This document shows, piece after piece, positions 15,501 to 22,617 of a DNA stretch of 28,278 bases. Within the stretch, counting starts at the first letter, position 1. Each line of letters starts with the position of its first letter. Position numbers and translations under genes: made by a program. This stretch comes from JAKAQB01 sp035702855 (GTDB lineage Bacteria; Actinomycetota; Acidimicrobiia; Acidimicrobiales; Palsa-688). The notes under the pieces are model-generated. The model was not told the origin of the DNA. It saw only the letters and a list, made by a program, of their open reading frames with translations, and ran no database searches. The DNA is taken from NCBI GenBank assembly GCA_035702855.1, contig DASSZM010000020.1, forward strand, positions 1-28,278, given 5' to 3'.

Positions 15501-15788
15501 GCCCGGGTGCTCGTCACCGACCGGATGACCCCCCTCACCGTGCAGGGCCGGCGCATGCACCAGATCGGCATGCCCTACCACTTCGGGCCCAACGGGCTCG
15601 TCACCGGCGACGCCGTCAACGAGCTCACCTCGATCACCCTCGATCCCAACGCCCACATCCAGGAGGTCAAGGCCTTGGCCGTCGACATCGTCGCCGGGCG
15701 CCGGCCGCGGGGGCCGGCGCTGCCGGCGTTCGTGGAGGAGTACCGCGAACGGGCGGGGATCACCGCCGAGACCGGGACCGCCGTCTGA
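12537..15788 (+). CDS. Formate dehydrogenase alpha subunit (Mo/W-bisMGD, Cys form)
   Basis: A 1083-residue member of the DMSO reductase superfamily, close to FdnG-type formate dehydrogenases. The N-terminal [4Fe-4S] ligands are C49, C52, C56 and C84 (VCPYCAVGCGQ and GRLCPKG). The metal ligand is C187 in ARICHSSTVVGLGTSFGRGG, encoded by TGC; many homologues use selenocysteine here. H188 is the conserved neighbour. GNIGRPGGGIEAMRGHASIQG is the cofactor-binding segment, and the C-terminal molybdopterin domain contains LTTYRLTEHFTSGGMSRW. It oxidises formate to CO2. The N-terminus (MTTWLGNWPALRQLTGPDPL) has no twin-arginine plus hydrophobic stretch. An insert rich in Gly, His and Ser lies at about residues 350-380. 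ATG follows GAGGAGACGAC. Its stop overlaps the beta subunit start by one base. Confidence 0.92.
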   Translation: MTTWLGNWPALRQLTGPDPLGRGAAAASRKTRRLTARVAGADRVVKSVCPYCAVGCGQNVYVADDQVIQIEGDPDSPVSRGRLCPKGSASLQLTTGPNRGHQVLYRRPHGTDWEPLDLDTALDMVADRVIAARREGWQWEQDGKRVRRTMGLASLGGATLDNEENYLIKKLFSSLGVVQVENQARICHSSTVVGLGTSFGRGGSTTFPGDLQNSDCIVIQGSNMAESHPVAYQWVVEAKARGAAVIHIDPRFSRTSALADVYVPLRAGTDIAFLGGVINHVLTEGKWFEEYVKAYTNASTIVSEDFRDTEDLGGLFSGFHEGTRHYEPDSWQYEGMVVGAASGSRDQEYNELTHDGESRASSGHGESHGSGGPALHGNPERDETLQHPRCVFQILKRHYARYTPELVEEICGVPPETFRRVCDLITANSNRDRTTAFVYAVGWTQHTVGVQFIRAASILQLLLGNIGRPGGGIEAMRGHASIQGSSDIPTLFDLLPGYLPMPHAHQHETLADFVKADSAQRGYWANMDAYMVSLLKAWWGPKATPDNDFCFDYLPRITGSHSTYDTVVEQLEGRCKGYFLMGENPAVGSANSHLQRMAMAQLDWLVVRDFAQIESATWWKDGPEIETGELTTEDIATEVFFFPAAAHIEKAGSFTNTQRLLQWHHQAVEPRGDCRSDLWFTYHLGRRIREKLAGSTDEMDRPVLDLTWDYPTEGPNDEPVAEAVLAEINGWDADGKHLSSYTQLAADGSTVCGCWIYCGVYADGVNQATRRKPYLQQDWTGREWGWAWPANRRILYNRASADPSGKPWSERKAYIWWDAEEGKWVGHDVPDFVPDKRPDYEPPDGAIGPEGLSGSDPFIMQGDGRGWLFAPAGVVDGPLPTHYEPQDSPFTNPLYPDHDRNPARRLYPRPGNRLQPSGDEPGAEVFPFVLTTYRLTEHFTSGGMSRWAPYLSELQPALAVEVSPELAADRGLTNWGWATVVSARGAIEARVLVTDRMTPLTVQGRRMHQIGMPYHFGPNGLVTGDAVNELTSITLDPNAHIQEVKALAVDIVAGRRPRGPALPAFVEEYRERAGITAETGTAV

Positions 15789-16678
15789 TGGCGCCGGCGT
15801 CGACCCCGCTGTCGCTGCTGTCGTCGGTGCGCGGCCACGGTGACCCCGCCACCGACACCGGCTGGGAGGACCACCCGCCCCGGATGGGTTTCTTCACCGA
15901 CACCTCCATCTGCATCGGGTGCAAGGCGTGCGAGGTGGCGTGCAAGGAGTGGAACCACGTCCCCGACGACGGGTTCAGCTTCACGGGCATGTCGTTCGAC
16001 AACACCGGGGGCCTCGGGGCCGACACGTGGCGCCACGTCGCCTTCGTCGAGCAGCGGAAGCCGCTCGCCGACCAGGAGGCCAACACCCAGCACGACGGCG
16101 TCGCCGGCGACGAGCTGCGCTGGCTGATGGCCTCCGACGTCTGCAAGCACTGCACGGACGCCGCCTGCCTCGACGTGTGCCCGACCGGCGCCCTGTTCCG
16201 CACCGAGTTCGGAACCGTGGTCGTGCAGGAGGACGTCTGCAACGGGTGCGGCTACTGCGTGCCCGCCTGCCCCTACGGGGTCATCGACCAGCGCAAGGAC
16301 GACGGGCGGGTCTGGAAGTGCACCCTCTGCTACGACCGGCTCGGCGTCGGTATGGAGCCGGCGTGCGCCAAGGCGTGCCCGACCGACTCCATCCAGTTCG
16401 GCCCGCTCGAGGAGCTGCGGGTCCGGGCGGACCAGCGGGTCACCGAGCTGCAGGCCAGCGGGCTCACCGACGCCCGCCTCTACGGGCACGACCCGCACGA
16501 CGGCGTCGGGGGAGCGGGGGCGTTCTTCCTGCTGCTCGACGAGCCGGAGGTCTACGGGCTGCCACCGGACCCGGTGGTGACCACCCGGGACCTCCCGCGG
16601 ATGTGGAAGCGGGCGGCGGTGGCCGCCGGCGGCCTGCTCGCCGGCATCGTCGCACTCGGCATCGGAGGACGCTCGTGA
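15788..16678 (+). CDS. Formate dehydrogenase beta subunit, four [4Fe-4S] ferredoxin-like
   Basis: A 296-residue electron-transfer subunit. It has four cysteine groups: C42/45/48/52 (CIGCKACEVAC), C119/122/127/131 (CKHCTDAACLDVC), C151/154/157/161 (CNGCGYCVPAC) and C178/181/193/197 (CTLC and CAKAC). That is the FdnH/HybA arrangement for four [4Fe-4S] clusters forming a wire from the alpha subunit to the membrane subunit. One hydrophobic helix closes the protein (AAVAAGGLLAGIVALGIGG), anchoring it in the membrane. The start overlaps the alpha stop (TGATG) and the end overlaps the NrfD start (GTGA), so the three subunits are co-translated in fixed ratio. Confidence 0.93.
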   Translation: MAPASTPLSLLSSVRGHGDPATDTGWEDHPPRMGFFTDTSICIGCKACEVACKEWNHVPDDGFSFTGMSFDNTGGLGADTWRHVAFVEQRKPLADQEANTQHDGVAGDELRWLMASDVCKHCTDAACLDVCPTGALFRTEFGTVVVQEDVCNGCGYCVPACPYGVIDQRKDDGRVWKCTLCYDRLGVGMEPACAKACPTDSIQFGPLEELRVRADQRVTELQASGLTDARLYGHDPHDGVGGAGAFFLLLDEPEVYGLPPDPVVTTRDLPRMWKRAAVAAGGLLAGIVALGIGGRS

Positions 16679-17775
16679 GCAGCACCGACCACGCCCCGAC
16701 CAACGGGCACGTCCCGGCGGACCGACCCGGGCGGCGTTCGGGTTCCGACGTGACCCGCGACGGGTTGCGCAACATCCGCCCCGACCGCGACGCCCTCGTG
16801 GGCGTCAACGCCGGCGCCCCCCGGCGGGAGCGGCGGCGGCGCGACCCCCAGTCGATGGTGCCCGACGCCACCTTCGCCTCCTACTACGGCCGGCCCGTCC
16901 TCAACCCGCCGACGTGGGCGCCGCTGGACATCGCCGGCTACCTGTTCCTCGGCGGCCTGGCCGGATCCTCCTCGGCGCTGGCGGCGGTGGCGGCGTTCCG
17001 GGGCAGGCGCCGGCTCGCGACCCGCCTGGAGCTCGGCGCCGCCGGCGCCATCGGCCTGTCGCTCGTCGCACTGGTCCACGACCTCGGCCGGCCCGCCCGC
17101 TTCGTCAACATGCTGCGGGTGCTGAAGCCGACCTCCCCGATGAGCGTCGGGTCCTGGCTGCTGTCGCTGTACGCCCCGGCGGCGTTCGGCACGGCCGCGG
17201 CGGCGGTCCTCGGCGGGCGCCTGCGCCTCCTCCGCCGCCTCGGGCCGGTGGCCCGGGCCGGGGCGGCCGTCACCGGCCCGGCGGTGGCTGCCTACACCGC
17301 CGTGCTGATCGCCGACACCGCCGTGCCCGCCTGGCACGAGGGTCACGCCGAGCTGCCGTTCGTGTTCGTCGGTTCGGCCGCCAGCGCCGGCGGCGGCCTC
17401 GGGCTGCTCACCGCCCCGGTGGCCGAGGCGGGGCCGGCCCGGCGGGTCGGCGTTGCCGGCGGCGCCGTCGAGCTCGCCGCCTCCCGGCTGATGCGCCGGC
17501 GCATGGGCCTGCCCGCAGAGGCGTTCGAGCAGGGCCGGGCGGGCGCGCTCATGAAGGCCTCCGAGGCGCTCACCGTCGCCGGGGTGGCCGGCGCCGTCGC
17601 CGGCCGCCGCAGCCGGGTGGTCTCGGCACTGTCGGGGGCCTGCCTCCTGGCCGGCTCGGCCTGCCAGCGCTTCGGGATCTTCCACGCCGGGGTGCAGTCC
17701 GCCGAGGACCCCCGCTACACCGTCGAGCCCCAGCGGGAGCGGGCCGGGGCGGCCGCCGCCCCCGGGCCGGGGTGA
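16675..17775 (+). CDS. NrfD/PsrC-type membrane subunit of formate dehydrogenase
   Basis: A 366-residue protein with a polar, Arg-rich N-terminal extension of about 80 residues, followed by roughly eight hydrophobic segments (APLDIAGYLFLGGLAGSSSA first). The HDLGRPARFVNMLRVLKPTS loop after helix two is the NrfD/PsrC signature, and PMSVGSWLL follows. NrfD proteins carry no heme and exchange electrons with menaquinone or quinone, so this is the likely quinone site of the complex in place of the cytochrome b subunit of E. coli FDH-N. GTG 16675 overlaps the beta stop and has GGAGGAC at the right distance. The last residues are a Pro/Gly/Ala tail ending 9 nt before the convergent glycosyltransferase stop. 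Confidence 0.9.
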   Translation: MSSTDHAPTNGHVPADRPGRRSGSDVTRDGLRNIRPDRDALVGVNAGAPRRERRRRDPQSMVPDATFASYYGRPVLNPPTWAPLDIAGYLFLGGLAGSSSALAAVAAFRGRRRLATRLELGAAGAIGLSLVALVHDLGRPARFVNMLRVLKPTSPMSVGSWLLSLYAPAAFGTAAAAVLGGRLRLLRRLGPVARAGAAVTGPAVAAYTAVLIADTAVPAWHEGHAELPFVFVGSAASAGGGLGLLTAPVAEAGPARRVGVAGGAVELAASRLMRRRMGLPAEAFEQGRAGALMKASEALTVAGVAGAVAGRRSRVVSALSGACLLAGSACQRFGIFHAGVQSAEDPRYTVEPQRERAGAAAAPGPG

Positions 17776-17784
17776 CCCCCTGCG

Positions 17785-19449
17785 CTACGCGGCGTCCGCC
17801 GGCGGATGGGGCCGGTGGGCCTGGAACACGAGGAAGTGCATCAGGATGTAGCTCACGGCCGAGGCGGTGAACATGGCCACCACCTTCGACAGGTTGGACA
17901 TGAGCGTCGCCGGGAGTCCCCGCCCCCGGCCGAGCAGCAGGGACAGGCCCAGGATCACGCCGTCGCTGACGGCCAGGTTGATGCCGCTCTGCGCCAGGAA
18001 CAGCGCCCGCTGGCGCCAGCGGCCCTCCCCCCGGGTCACCCGGTCGGCGAAGGTCCAGCGGGAGTTCCAGAAGTAGCTGTTGAGGATGGCGGCGAGGACC
18101 GCCACCGTGTTGTAGACCACGTTCATCCCGGCCGCCCGGGTCGGGTGGACGAACACGAAGAAGTTGAACACACCCAGGTCGACGGCGGCGTTGGAGACGC
18201 CGACGGCCAGGAACCGGCCGAACCGCCGGCGGCGGGGCGGACGGCGGCGGTGGTGCGCCTGGCGGTAGTGGGCGACGAGGCCGGCGGTCGCCTCCCGCCA
18301 CCCCCGGCCGGCGACGGCGTCGGGTGGGGAGGCGGGCTCCGCCTCCCTCGGCAGCCGGGACGCCGTCGCCACGGCGGCGGCGAGGGCGTCGTCGGCCGAC
18401 CCGGGGGGCACGAGGATGGCCGTCGGGCAGGCACCGAGGACGGTCTTGGCCGCCGGGCTCTCGGTGGCGACGACCGGCAGGCCGGACGCCAGGGCCTCGA
18501 GCAGCACCAGGCCGAGGGTGTCGGTCTCGGAGGGGAACACGAACACGTCGGCGGCAGCGTAGGCGTCCGCCAGATCCTCGCCCTGCAGGACACCGGCGAA
18601 GGTGGCGCGCGTCCCGGCGAACAGCTCCTCCAGGCGGGCCCGGTCGGGGCCGTCGCCGACCAGGGCGACGTGGTAGGGCCCCGGGTCGCGTGCCAGGTCG
18701 AGCAGCCGTTCGCAGCCCTTCTCCCTGGCCAGGCGCCCGACGTAGAGCACGAGGGTGCGGTCCGGGTCCGGGCACAGCCGGTCGCGCATGGCGGTGCTGT
18801 CGCGACCGGGCCGGAACAGCGACAGGTCGACGCCCCGTCCCCACAGCTCGACGTCGTCGATGCGCAGGTCGCCGAGCTGGCGGGAGCCGACGTCGGAGGT
18901 GGCGAGGCGGATGTCCGCCCGCCGGTACACCCGCCGCATCACCTCGTGCAGCGCCGGTCGGATCCAGCCGAGGTGGTACATGGAGGCGTAGACCGACACG
19001 TCGGTGTGGTAGCTGACGACCGTCGGGTAGCGCTTGGCGGCGTACTGCAGCGCCAGGCTGCCCATGAGCACCGGGTTGACGACGTGGACCACGTCGGGCT
19101 CGAACTCGCGCAGCGCCCGCCCGACGACTCGGCCGGGGATGGCCCAGGGCCGGCCGCCGTACAGCCACCCGAGCGACAGCGTCGGGGTCCGGTACTGCAC
19201 GAGCTCCTCGAGCGCCGGGTCGATCGAGGGGGCGACCACGATGACGTCGTGGCCGGCCTCCCGCAGCTCGCGCACGGTGTTGTCCAGGCGGGTGACGACG
19301 CCGTCGACGTTGGGCCGCCAGCTCTCGGTGACGATGGCGATGCGCAGGCGGGCGAGGTCGCGCAGCGGCGTGACCGGCGCCAACGTCGGGGCGCGCCGAA
19401 GCCGGCGGTGCGGAACCGCACTGACTGGCAGGAGAGGGTCCGTCGCCAC
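17785..19449 (-). CDS. GT4 glycosyltransferase fused to a GtrA-like membrane domain
   Basis: A 554-residue two-domain protein. Residues ~36-390 are a GT-B glycosyltransferase of family 4, similar to MgtA/SQD2-type enzymes: RIAIVTESWRPNVDGVV at the N-terminus, EPDVVHVVNPVLMG, VELWGRGVDLSLFRP, and the donor-site E-x7-E in FPSETDTLGLVLLEALASG. Residues ~407-554 are a GtrA-like domain with four hydrophobic helices and its NSYFWNSRWTF motif. The GT4 part should use a nucleotide sugar to glycosylate a lipid or polyprenol, and the GtrA part should handle a polyprenol-linked sugar; this is family-based. GTG 19449 is chosen because TAGCGT ends 8 nt upstream. The frame is open to 19677 but that would run through the divergent FAD gene. 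Confidence 0.82.
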   Translation of the reverse strand: MATDPLLPVSAVPHRRLRRAPTLAPVTPLRDLARLRIAIVTESWRPNVDGVVTRLDNTVRELREAGHDVIVVAPSIDPALEELVQYRTPTLSLGWLYGGRPWAIPGRVVGRALREFEPDVVHVVNPVLMGSLALQYAAKRYPTVVSYHTDVSVYASMYHLGWIRPALHEVMRRVYRRADIRLATSDVGSRQLGDLRIDDVELWGRGVDLSLFRPGRDSTAMRDRLCPDPDRTLVLYVGRLAREKGCERLLDLARDPGPYHVALVGDGPDRARLEELFAGTRATFAGVLQGEDLADAYAAADVFVFPSETDTLGLVLLEALASGLPVVATESPAAKTVLGACPTAILVPPGSADDALAAAVATASRLPREAEPASPPDAVAGRGWREATAGLVAHYRQAHHRRRPPRRRRFGRFLAVGVSNAAVDLGVFNFFVFVHPTRAAGMNVVYNTVAVLAAILNSYFWNSRWTFADRVTRGEGRWRQRALFLAQSGINLAVSDGVILGLSLLLGRGRGLPATLMSNLSKVVAMFTASAVSYILMHFLVFQAHRPHPPADAA

Positions 19450-19457
19450 TTCGGGGA

Positions 19458-19463
19458 ACGCTA
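19458..19463 (-). promoter_or_regulatory. -10 box TAGCGT of a leaderless promoter (GT4-GtrA gene)
   Basis: On the minus strand TAGCGT ends 8 nt before GTG 19449. The surrounding GGTAGCGTT also occurs at the PPOX promoter (917-924). Confidence 0.45.
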
Positions 19464-19540
19464 CCTGCCGCGACAGCGTCACGGTTGGAGCGGGACACCG
19501 TCGGGCATCGGATGCAGCGGGGGCGGGTAGGGCCTGCCCC

Positions 19541-21151
19541 GTGGCTGCGCAGGTCGTCGACGCCGTGGTCGTCGGGGCCGGCCCCAACGGCCTCGTCGCC
19601 GCCAACACCCTCGCCGACCGGGGGTGGGACGTGGTGGTCCTCGAGGCGGGGGCCGAGCCGGGAGGGGCGGTCCGCACCGGCGAGCTGACGCTACCCGGCT
19701 ACCACCACGATCTGTTCAGCGGCTTCTACCCCCTGGGGTTCGCCTCGCCGGTCATCGCCGGGCTGCACCTCGAGGAGCACGGCCTGCGCTGGCTGCGGGC
19801 CCCGCTGGTGCTGGCCAACCCCACCCCGGGCGGCCCGACGGCGGTCCTCTCCCAGGACCTCGACGCCACCGCCGCGTCCCTCGAGCGGTTCGCACCCGGC
19901 GATGGGGACGGCTGGCGGCGCCTCTACCGGCGCTGGCGCCGCCTCGACCCCCACCTGCTGCGGGCACTCATGAGCCCGTTCCCCCCGGTGCGGCCGGCGA
20001 GCCGGGTCCTCGCCCGGCTGGTGCGCGACGGTGGGCTCACCGAGGTGGCCCGCTTCGCCCGCTTCGCCGTCCTGCCGGTCCGCCGGATGGCCGAGGAGCA
20101 CTTCGCCGGCGAGGGCGGAGCGCTGCTGCTCGCCGGCAACGCCCTGCACGCCGACCTGGTCCCCGAGTCGTCGGTCAGCGGCATCTACGGCTGGTTGCTC
20201 GCCATGCTCGGCCAGCAGGTCGGCTTCCCGGTGCCCGAGGGCGGCGCCGGCCGGCTGACCGACGCGCTGGTGCGGCGCCTCGAGGCCGCCGGCGGTGCCG
20301 TGCGCTGCGGCGCCCGGGTCGACTCGGTCGTCGTGCGCGACGGGCGGGCCCGGGGGGTCCGCCTCGCCGGCGGCGGGGAGGTCACCGCCCGCCGGGCCGT
20401 CATCGCCGATGTCGACGCCCCCACCCTGTTCCTCGGCCTGGTCGGGGAGGCGCACCTGCCGCGGCCCTTCGTCGAGGACCTGCGCCACTTCCAGTGGGAC
20501 ACGGCGACGGTCAAGGTGGACTGGGCCCTGTCGGCGCCGATCCCCTGGCGCGACGAGGAGTGCCGCCGGGCCGGGACCGTCCACCTGGCCGACGGCATGG
20601 ACCACCTCTCCGACGTCGCCCACGCCCTGGCGGTGCGCGAGATCCCCGCCCGGCCCTTCTGCATCCTCGGCCAGTACGCCATGACCGACCCCTCCCGGAT
20701 GCCGCCGGGGTGCGAGACGGCCTGGGCCTACGTCCACGTGCCGCAACGGCCCCGCCGGGACGCCGCCGGGGCCCGGGTGAGCGGGGACTGGGCTGGCGGG
20801 GACGCCGAGCGCTTCGCCGAGCGCATCGAGGCCGAGGTGGAGGCGCGCGCCCCGGGGTTCCGGCGCCTGGTGGTGGGCCGCCACGTCTTCAGCCCGCCGG
20901 GCATGCAGGCGGCGGACAGCAACCTCGTCGGGGGCGCCATCGCCGCCGGCACCTCGCAGCTGCACCAGGAGCTGGTCTTCCGCCCCGTGCCGGGGATGGC
21001 GCGGACCGAGACGCCGGTCGCCGGCCTGTACCTGGGCTCGGCGTCGGCCCACCCGGGCGCCGGCGTCCACGGCGCCCCGGGGCACAGCGCGGCCCGCGCC
21101 GCCCTCTGGCACGCTGCCGCCGGTCGACCCTGGTCCGCACGCGGGGGATAG
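19541..21151 (+). CDS. FAD-dependent oxidoreductase, phytoene desaturase (CrtI)-like
   Basis: A 536-residue flavoprotein of the CrtI/amine-oxidase group (COG1233). The dinucleotide site VVVGAGPNGLVAANTLADRG is followed by VVVLEAGAEPGGAVRTGE. A FAD-contact region is GAGVHGAPGHSAARAALW near the C-terminus. The middle has FPVPEGGAGRLTDALVRRLE and GARVDSVVVRDGRARGVRL, standard for the family. Members desaturate or isomerise carotenoids, retinoids or other isoprenoid/lipid chains; no other carotenoid gene is in view, so the substrate is open. GTG 19541 fits the start of the first strand; TAGGGC 7 nt upstream is an imperfect leaderless box. It diverges from the GT4-GtrA gene. Confidence 0.82.
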   Translation: MAAQVVDAVVVGAGPNGLVAANTLADRGWDVVVLEAGAEPGGAVRTGELTLPGYHHDLFSGFYPLGFASPVIAGLHLEEHGLRWLRAPLVLANPTPGGPTAVLSQDLDATAASLERFAPGDGDGWRRLYRRWRRLDPHLLRALMSPFPPVRPASRVLARLVRDGGLTEVARFARFAVLPVRRMAEEHFAGEGGALLLAGNALHADLVPESSVSGIYGWLLAMLGQQVGFPVPEGGAGRLTDALVRRLEAAGGAVRCGARVDSVVVRDGRARGVRLAGGGEVTARRAVIADVDAPTLFLGLVGEAHLPRPFVEDLRHFQWDTATVKVDWALSAPIPWRDEECRRAGTVHLADGMDHLSDVAHALAVREIPARPFCILGQYAMTDPSRMPPGCETAWAYVHVPQRPRRDAAGARVSGDWAGGDAERFAERIEAEVEARAPGFRRLVVGRHVFSPPGMQAADSNLVGGAIAAGTSQLHQELVFRPVPGMARTETPVAGLYLGSASAHPGAGVHGAPGHSAARAALWHAAAGRPWSARGG

Positions 21152-21182
21152 GCCGGGGCCCCGGCGGGTATCAGCCCCGGCC
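21151..21182 (+). terminator. Hairpin at the stop codon of the CrtI-like gene
   Basis: A 9-bp stem (GGCCGGGGC at 21151-21159 with GCCCCGGCC at 21174-21182) begins at the last base of the TAG stop. A nested 14-bp palindrome centred at 21158 offers an alternative fold. No U-run follows. Confidence 0.4.
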
Positions 21183-21216
21183 GAGGGGTGCTGCACAGGA
21201 GCCGAGGCCTTTTCCC

Positions 21217-21906
21217 ATGAACGACCACCGCCACGACGGCGTCCGGACACCCGACGCCACCCGCGTCTACCTGCGGCCGCTCGCCAACCCGCTGTCGCTC
21301 GGGTTCCTCGGCGTCTTCTTCGCCACCATGATGCTGACCTCCCAACAGCTCGGCTGGGTGCCGGCCAGCGAGGGCCACACCCTCGACCTCGGCATCCTGG
21401 TCTTCACCGTCCCGGTCATCGTCATTGCCTGCTTCTACGGCTTCCTCGCCCGCGACACCGTCGCCGCCACCGGCTTCGGGGTGCAGGCCGGGACGTGGGG
21501 CACCGTCGGCCTCGTCAGCTACCTCTCGCCGCCCTCCTCCCACAGCGCGGCGCTCGGGATCATCCTCATCATGGGTGCCACCGCGGTGTGCATGCCGGTG
21601 ATCGGGGCGGTCAACAACAAGGTGGTCGCCGGCATCGCCATGTTCACCACCGCCTCCCGCTGGGTCGTCACCGCCGCCTACGAGATCGACGGCAGCTCGC
21701 TCAACGAGCACATCGCCGGAGGCTGGGGGGTCCTCCTCGCCGTGGTGTGTCTCTACGCCTCGCTCGCCTTCGAGCTCGAGGACCAGCAGCGGCGCACGAT
21801 CATCCCCACCTTGCGCCGCAACGGTGGCGAGCTGGCGATGCGGGGGGACCTCGCCGACCAGGTGGCCAAAGCGGCCAACGAGGCGGGCGTCCGCCGCAGC
21901 CTGTGA
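21217..21906 (+). CDS. GPR1/FUN34/YaaH-like membrane protein (possible acetate/small-acid permease)
   Basis: A 229-residue protein with six predicted hydrophobic helices between residues 25 and 190, flanked by polar ends. The start of helix one, LANPLSLGFLGVFFATMML, resembles the N-P-x-P-L-G-L-x-G-F signature of the GPR1/FUN34/YaaH (SatP) family of acetate and succinate channels, though the second Pro is Ser here. AGIAMFTTASRWVVTAAYE in a late helix also fits. The match is by eye and moderate; an unnamed six-helix family remains possible. ATG 21217 has AGGAG about 16 nt upstream, rather far. A hairpin follows the stop directly. No partner genes point to a substrate. Confidence 0.65.
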   Translation: MNDHRHDGVRTPDATRVYLRPLANPLSLGFLGVFFATMMLTSQQLGWVPASEGHTLDLGILVFTVPVIVIACFYGFLARDTVAATGFGVQAGTWGTVGLVSYLSPPSSHSAALGIILIMGATAVCMPVIGAVNNKVVAGIAMFTTASRWVVTAAYEIDGSSLNEHIAGGWGVLLAVVCLYASLAFELEDQQRRTIIPTLRRNGGELAMRGDLADQVAKAANEAGVRRSL

Positions 21907-21946
21907 GCCGGGCGGCGGTCGCCCGTGGAGCCGTCCGCCGCCCGGC
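21907..21946 (+). terminator. Long hairpin directly after the stop codon
   Basis: GCCGGGCGGCGG (21907-21918) pairs perfectly with CCGCCGCCCGGC (21935-21946) over a 16-nt loop. It starts at the base after TGA. There is no U-run; this may be a U-less terminator of the kind proposed for GC-rich actinobacteria. Its right arm is part of a 23-bp dispersed repeat. Confidence 0.5.
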
Positions 21947-21957
21947 GGGCGCAGCGC
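21935..21957. repeat. 23-bp dispersed palindromic repeat, copy 1
   Basis: These 23 bases are identical to 27582-27604 and contain the inverted core GCCGCCCGGCGGGC. Both copies lie in the intergenic region just upstream of a gene for an exported or membrane-anchored protein. Confidence 0.6.
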
Positions 21958-22053
21958 CGTACGATCCGCTCGTCGGCCCATCACGCCGCCCCGGGTAGGA
22001 CGCTCGGTGTCCGCTGTGCTGGGCCGGGCTCACCGGTCCGGGAGGAGGAGAGC

Positions 22054-22617
22054 GTGAGGGAAGTAGGACGCGACAGCAGGCGGTTCGGCGCCGGCGGTGC
22101 AGCGGCGGTGCTGACGCTCGCCGCGCTCCTGGCGGGGTGCGGGGGCGGCAACGCCAAGGCGGCCGCCCCCACGACCACGACGACGACCACCACCACGACG
22201 ACCACCACCACGACGACCGTGCCGGCTGGCACGGGTTCGTCGAGCGCCGCCACGGCCGCCATCCGCAAGGACTGGGTCGCCTTCTTCGACGCCGAGACCC
22301 CGACGGCGCAGCGGGTCGCCCTGCTGCAGCACGGGAGTGCCTTCCGGTCCGCCATCGCCGCCGACGCCGGCTCGCCGCTGGCGAAGGCGGCCAGTGCCCG
22401 GGTCGAGGCGGTGACCGTCGACTCCGCCACGAAGGCCACCGTCACCTACGACATCGTGGTCGCCAACCAACCCGCCCTGACCAACCAGAAGGGGACGGCC
22501 CTGCTGATCGGCGGCACCTGGAAGGTCGGGGACGCATCGTTCTGCAGCCTGCTCGGCCTGCAGGGCAAGCCTCCCGCCGCGTGCGGCACGGCGGCGTCGA
22601 CGTCGGGCGCTGGGTGA
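22054..22617 (+). CDS. MTB12-like secreted lipoprotein with a poly-threonine linker
   Basis: A 187-residue protein. The N-terminus is a signal peptide with hydrophobic core AAVLTLAALLAGC; the lipobox Cys is residue 29. Then comes a run of 16 threonines (about residues 40-55) acting as a flexible or glycosylated stalk. The rest (RKDWVAFFDAETPTAQRVAL, then VTYDIVVANQPALTNQKGTA and WKVGDASFCSLLGLQG) resembles the C-terminal domain of the mycobacterial low-molecular-weight antigen MTB12, a cell-surface protein of unknown function. Two C-terminal cysteines could form a disulfide. GTG 22054 is preceded by GGAGGAGGAG. The stop overlaps the GTG of the next transporter gene (GTGA), so the two are coupled. 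Confidence 0.78.
   Translation: MREVGRDSRRFGAGGAAAVLTLAALLAGCGGGNAKAAAPTTTTTTTTTTTTTTTTVPAGTGSSSAATAAIRKDWVAFFDAETPTAQRVALLQHGSAFRSAIAADAGSPLAKAASARVEAVTVDSATKATVTYDIVVANQPALTNQKGTALLIGGTWKVGDASFCSLLGLQGKPPAACGTAASTSGAG
22171..22218 (+). repeat. ACG/ACC trinucleotide tract encoding 16 threonines
   Basis: Sixteen consecutive ACG or ACC codons inside the lipoprotein gene. The mix of the two codons limits but does not prevent slippage; length may vary between strains without shifting the frame. Confidence 0.85.

Noticed and set aside
12456..15656. A 1066-codon minus-strand frame opposite formate dehydrogenase alpha
   Set aside because: Low-complexity Val/Gly/Asp-rich translation without motifs, exactly antisense to a gene with complete catalytic signatures.
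19450..19677. Longer N-terminus for the GT4-GtrA protein (start at 19677)
   Set aside because: It would overlap the FAD gene's Rossmann motif region and adds a Ser/Thr/Pro/Arg stretch with no conserved content; the GTG at 19449 has a promoter box at the expected distance.
22171..22218. Possible CRISPR or noncoding satellite in the ACC/ACG tract
   Set aside because: It is a trinucleotide run in frame within a lipoprotein gene, with no spacers and no repeat units of 24-40 bp.
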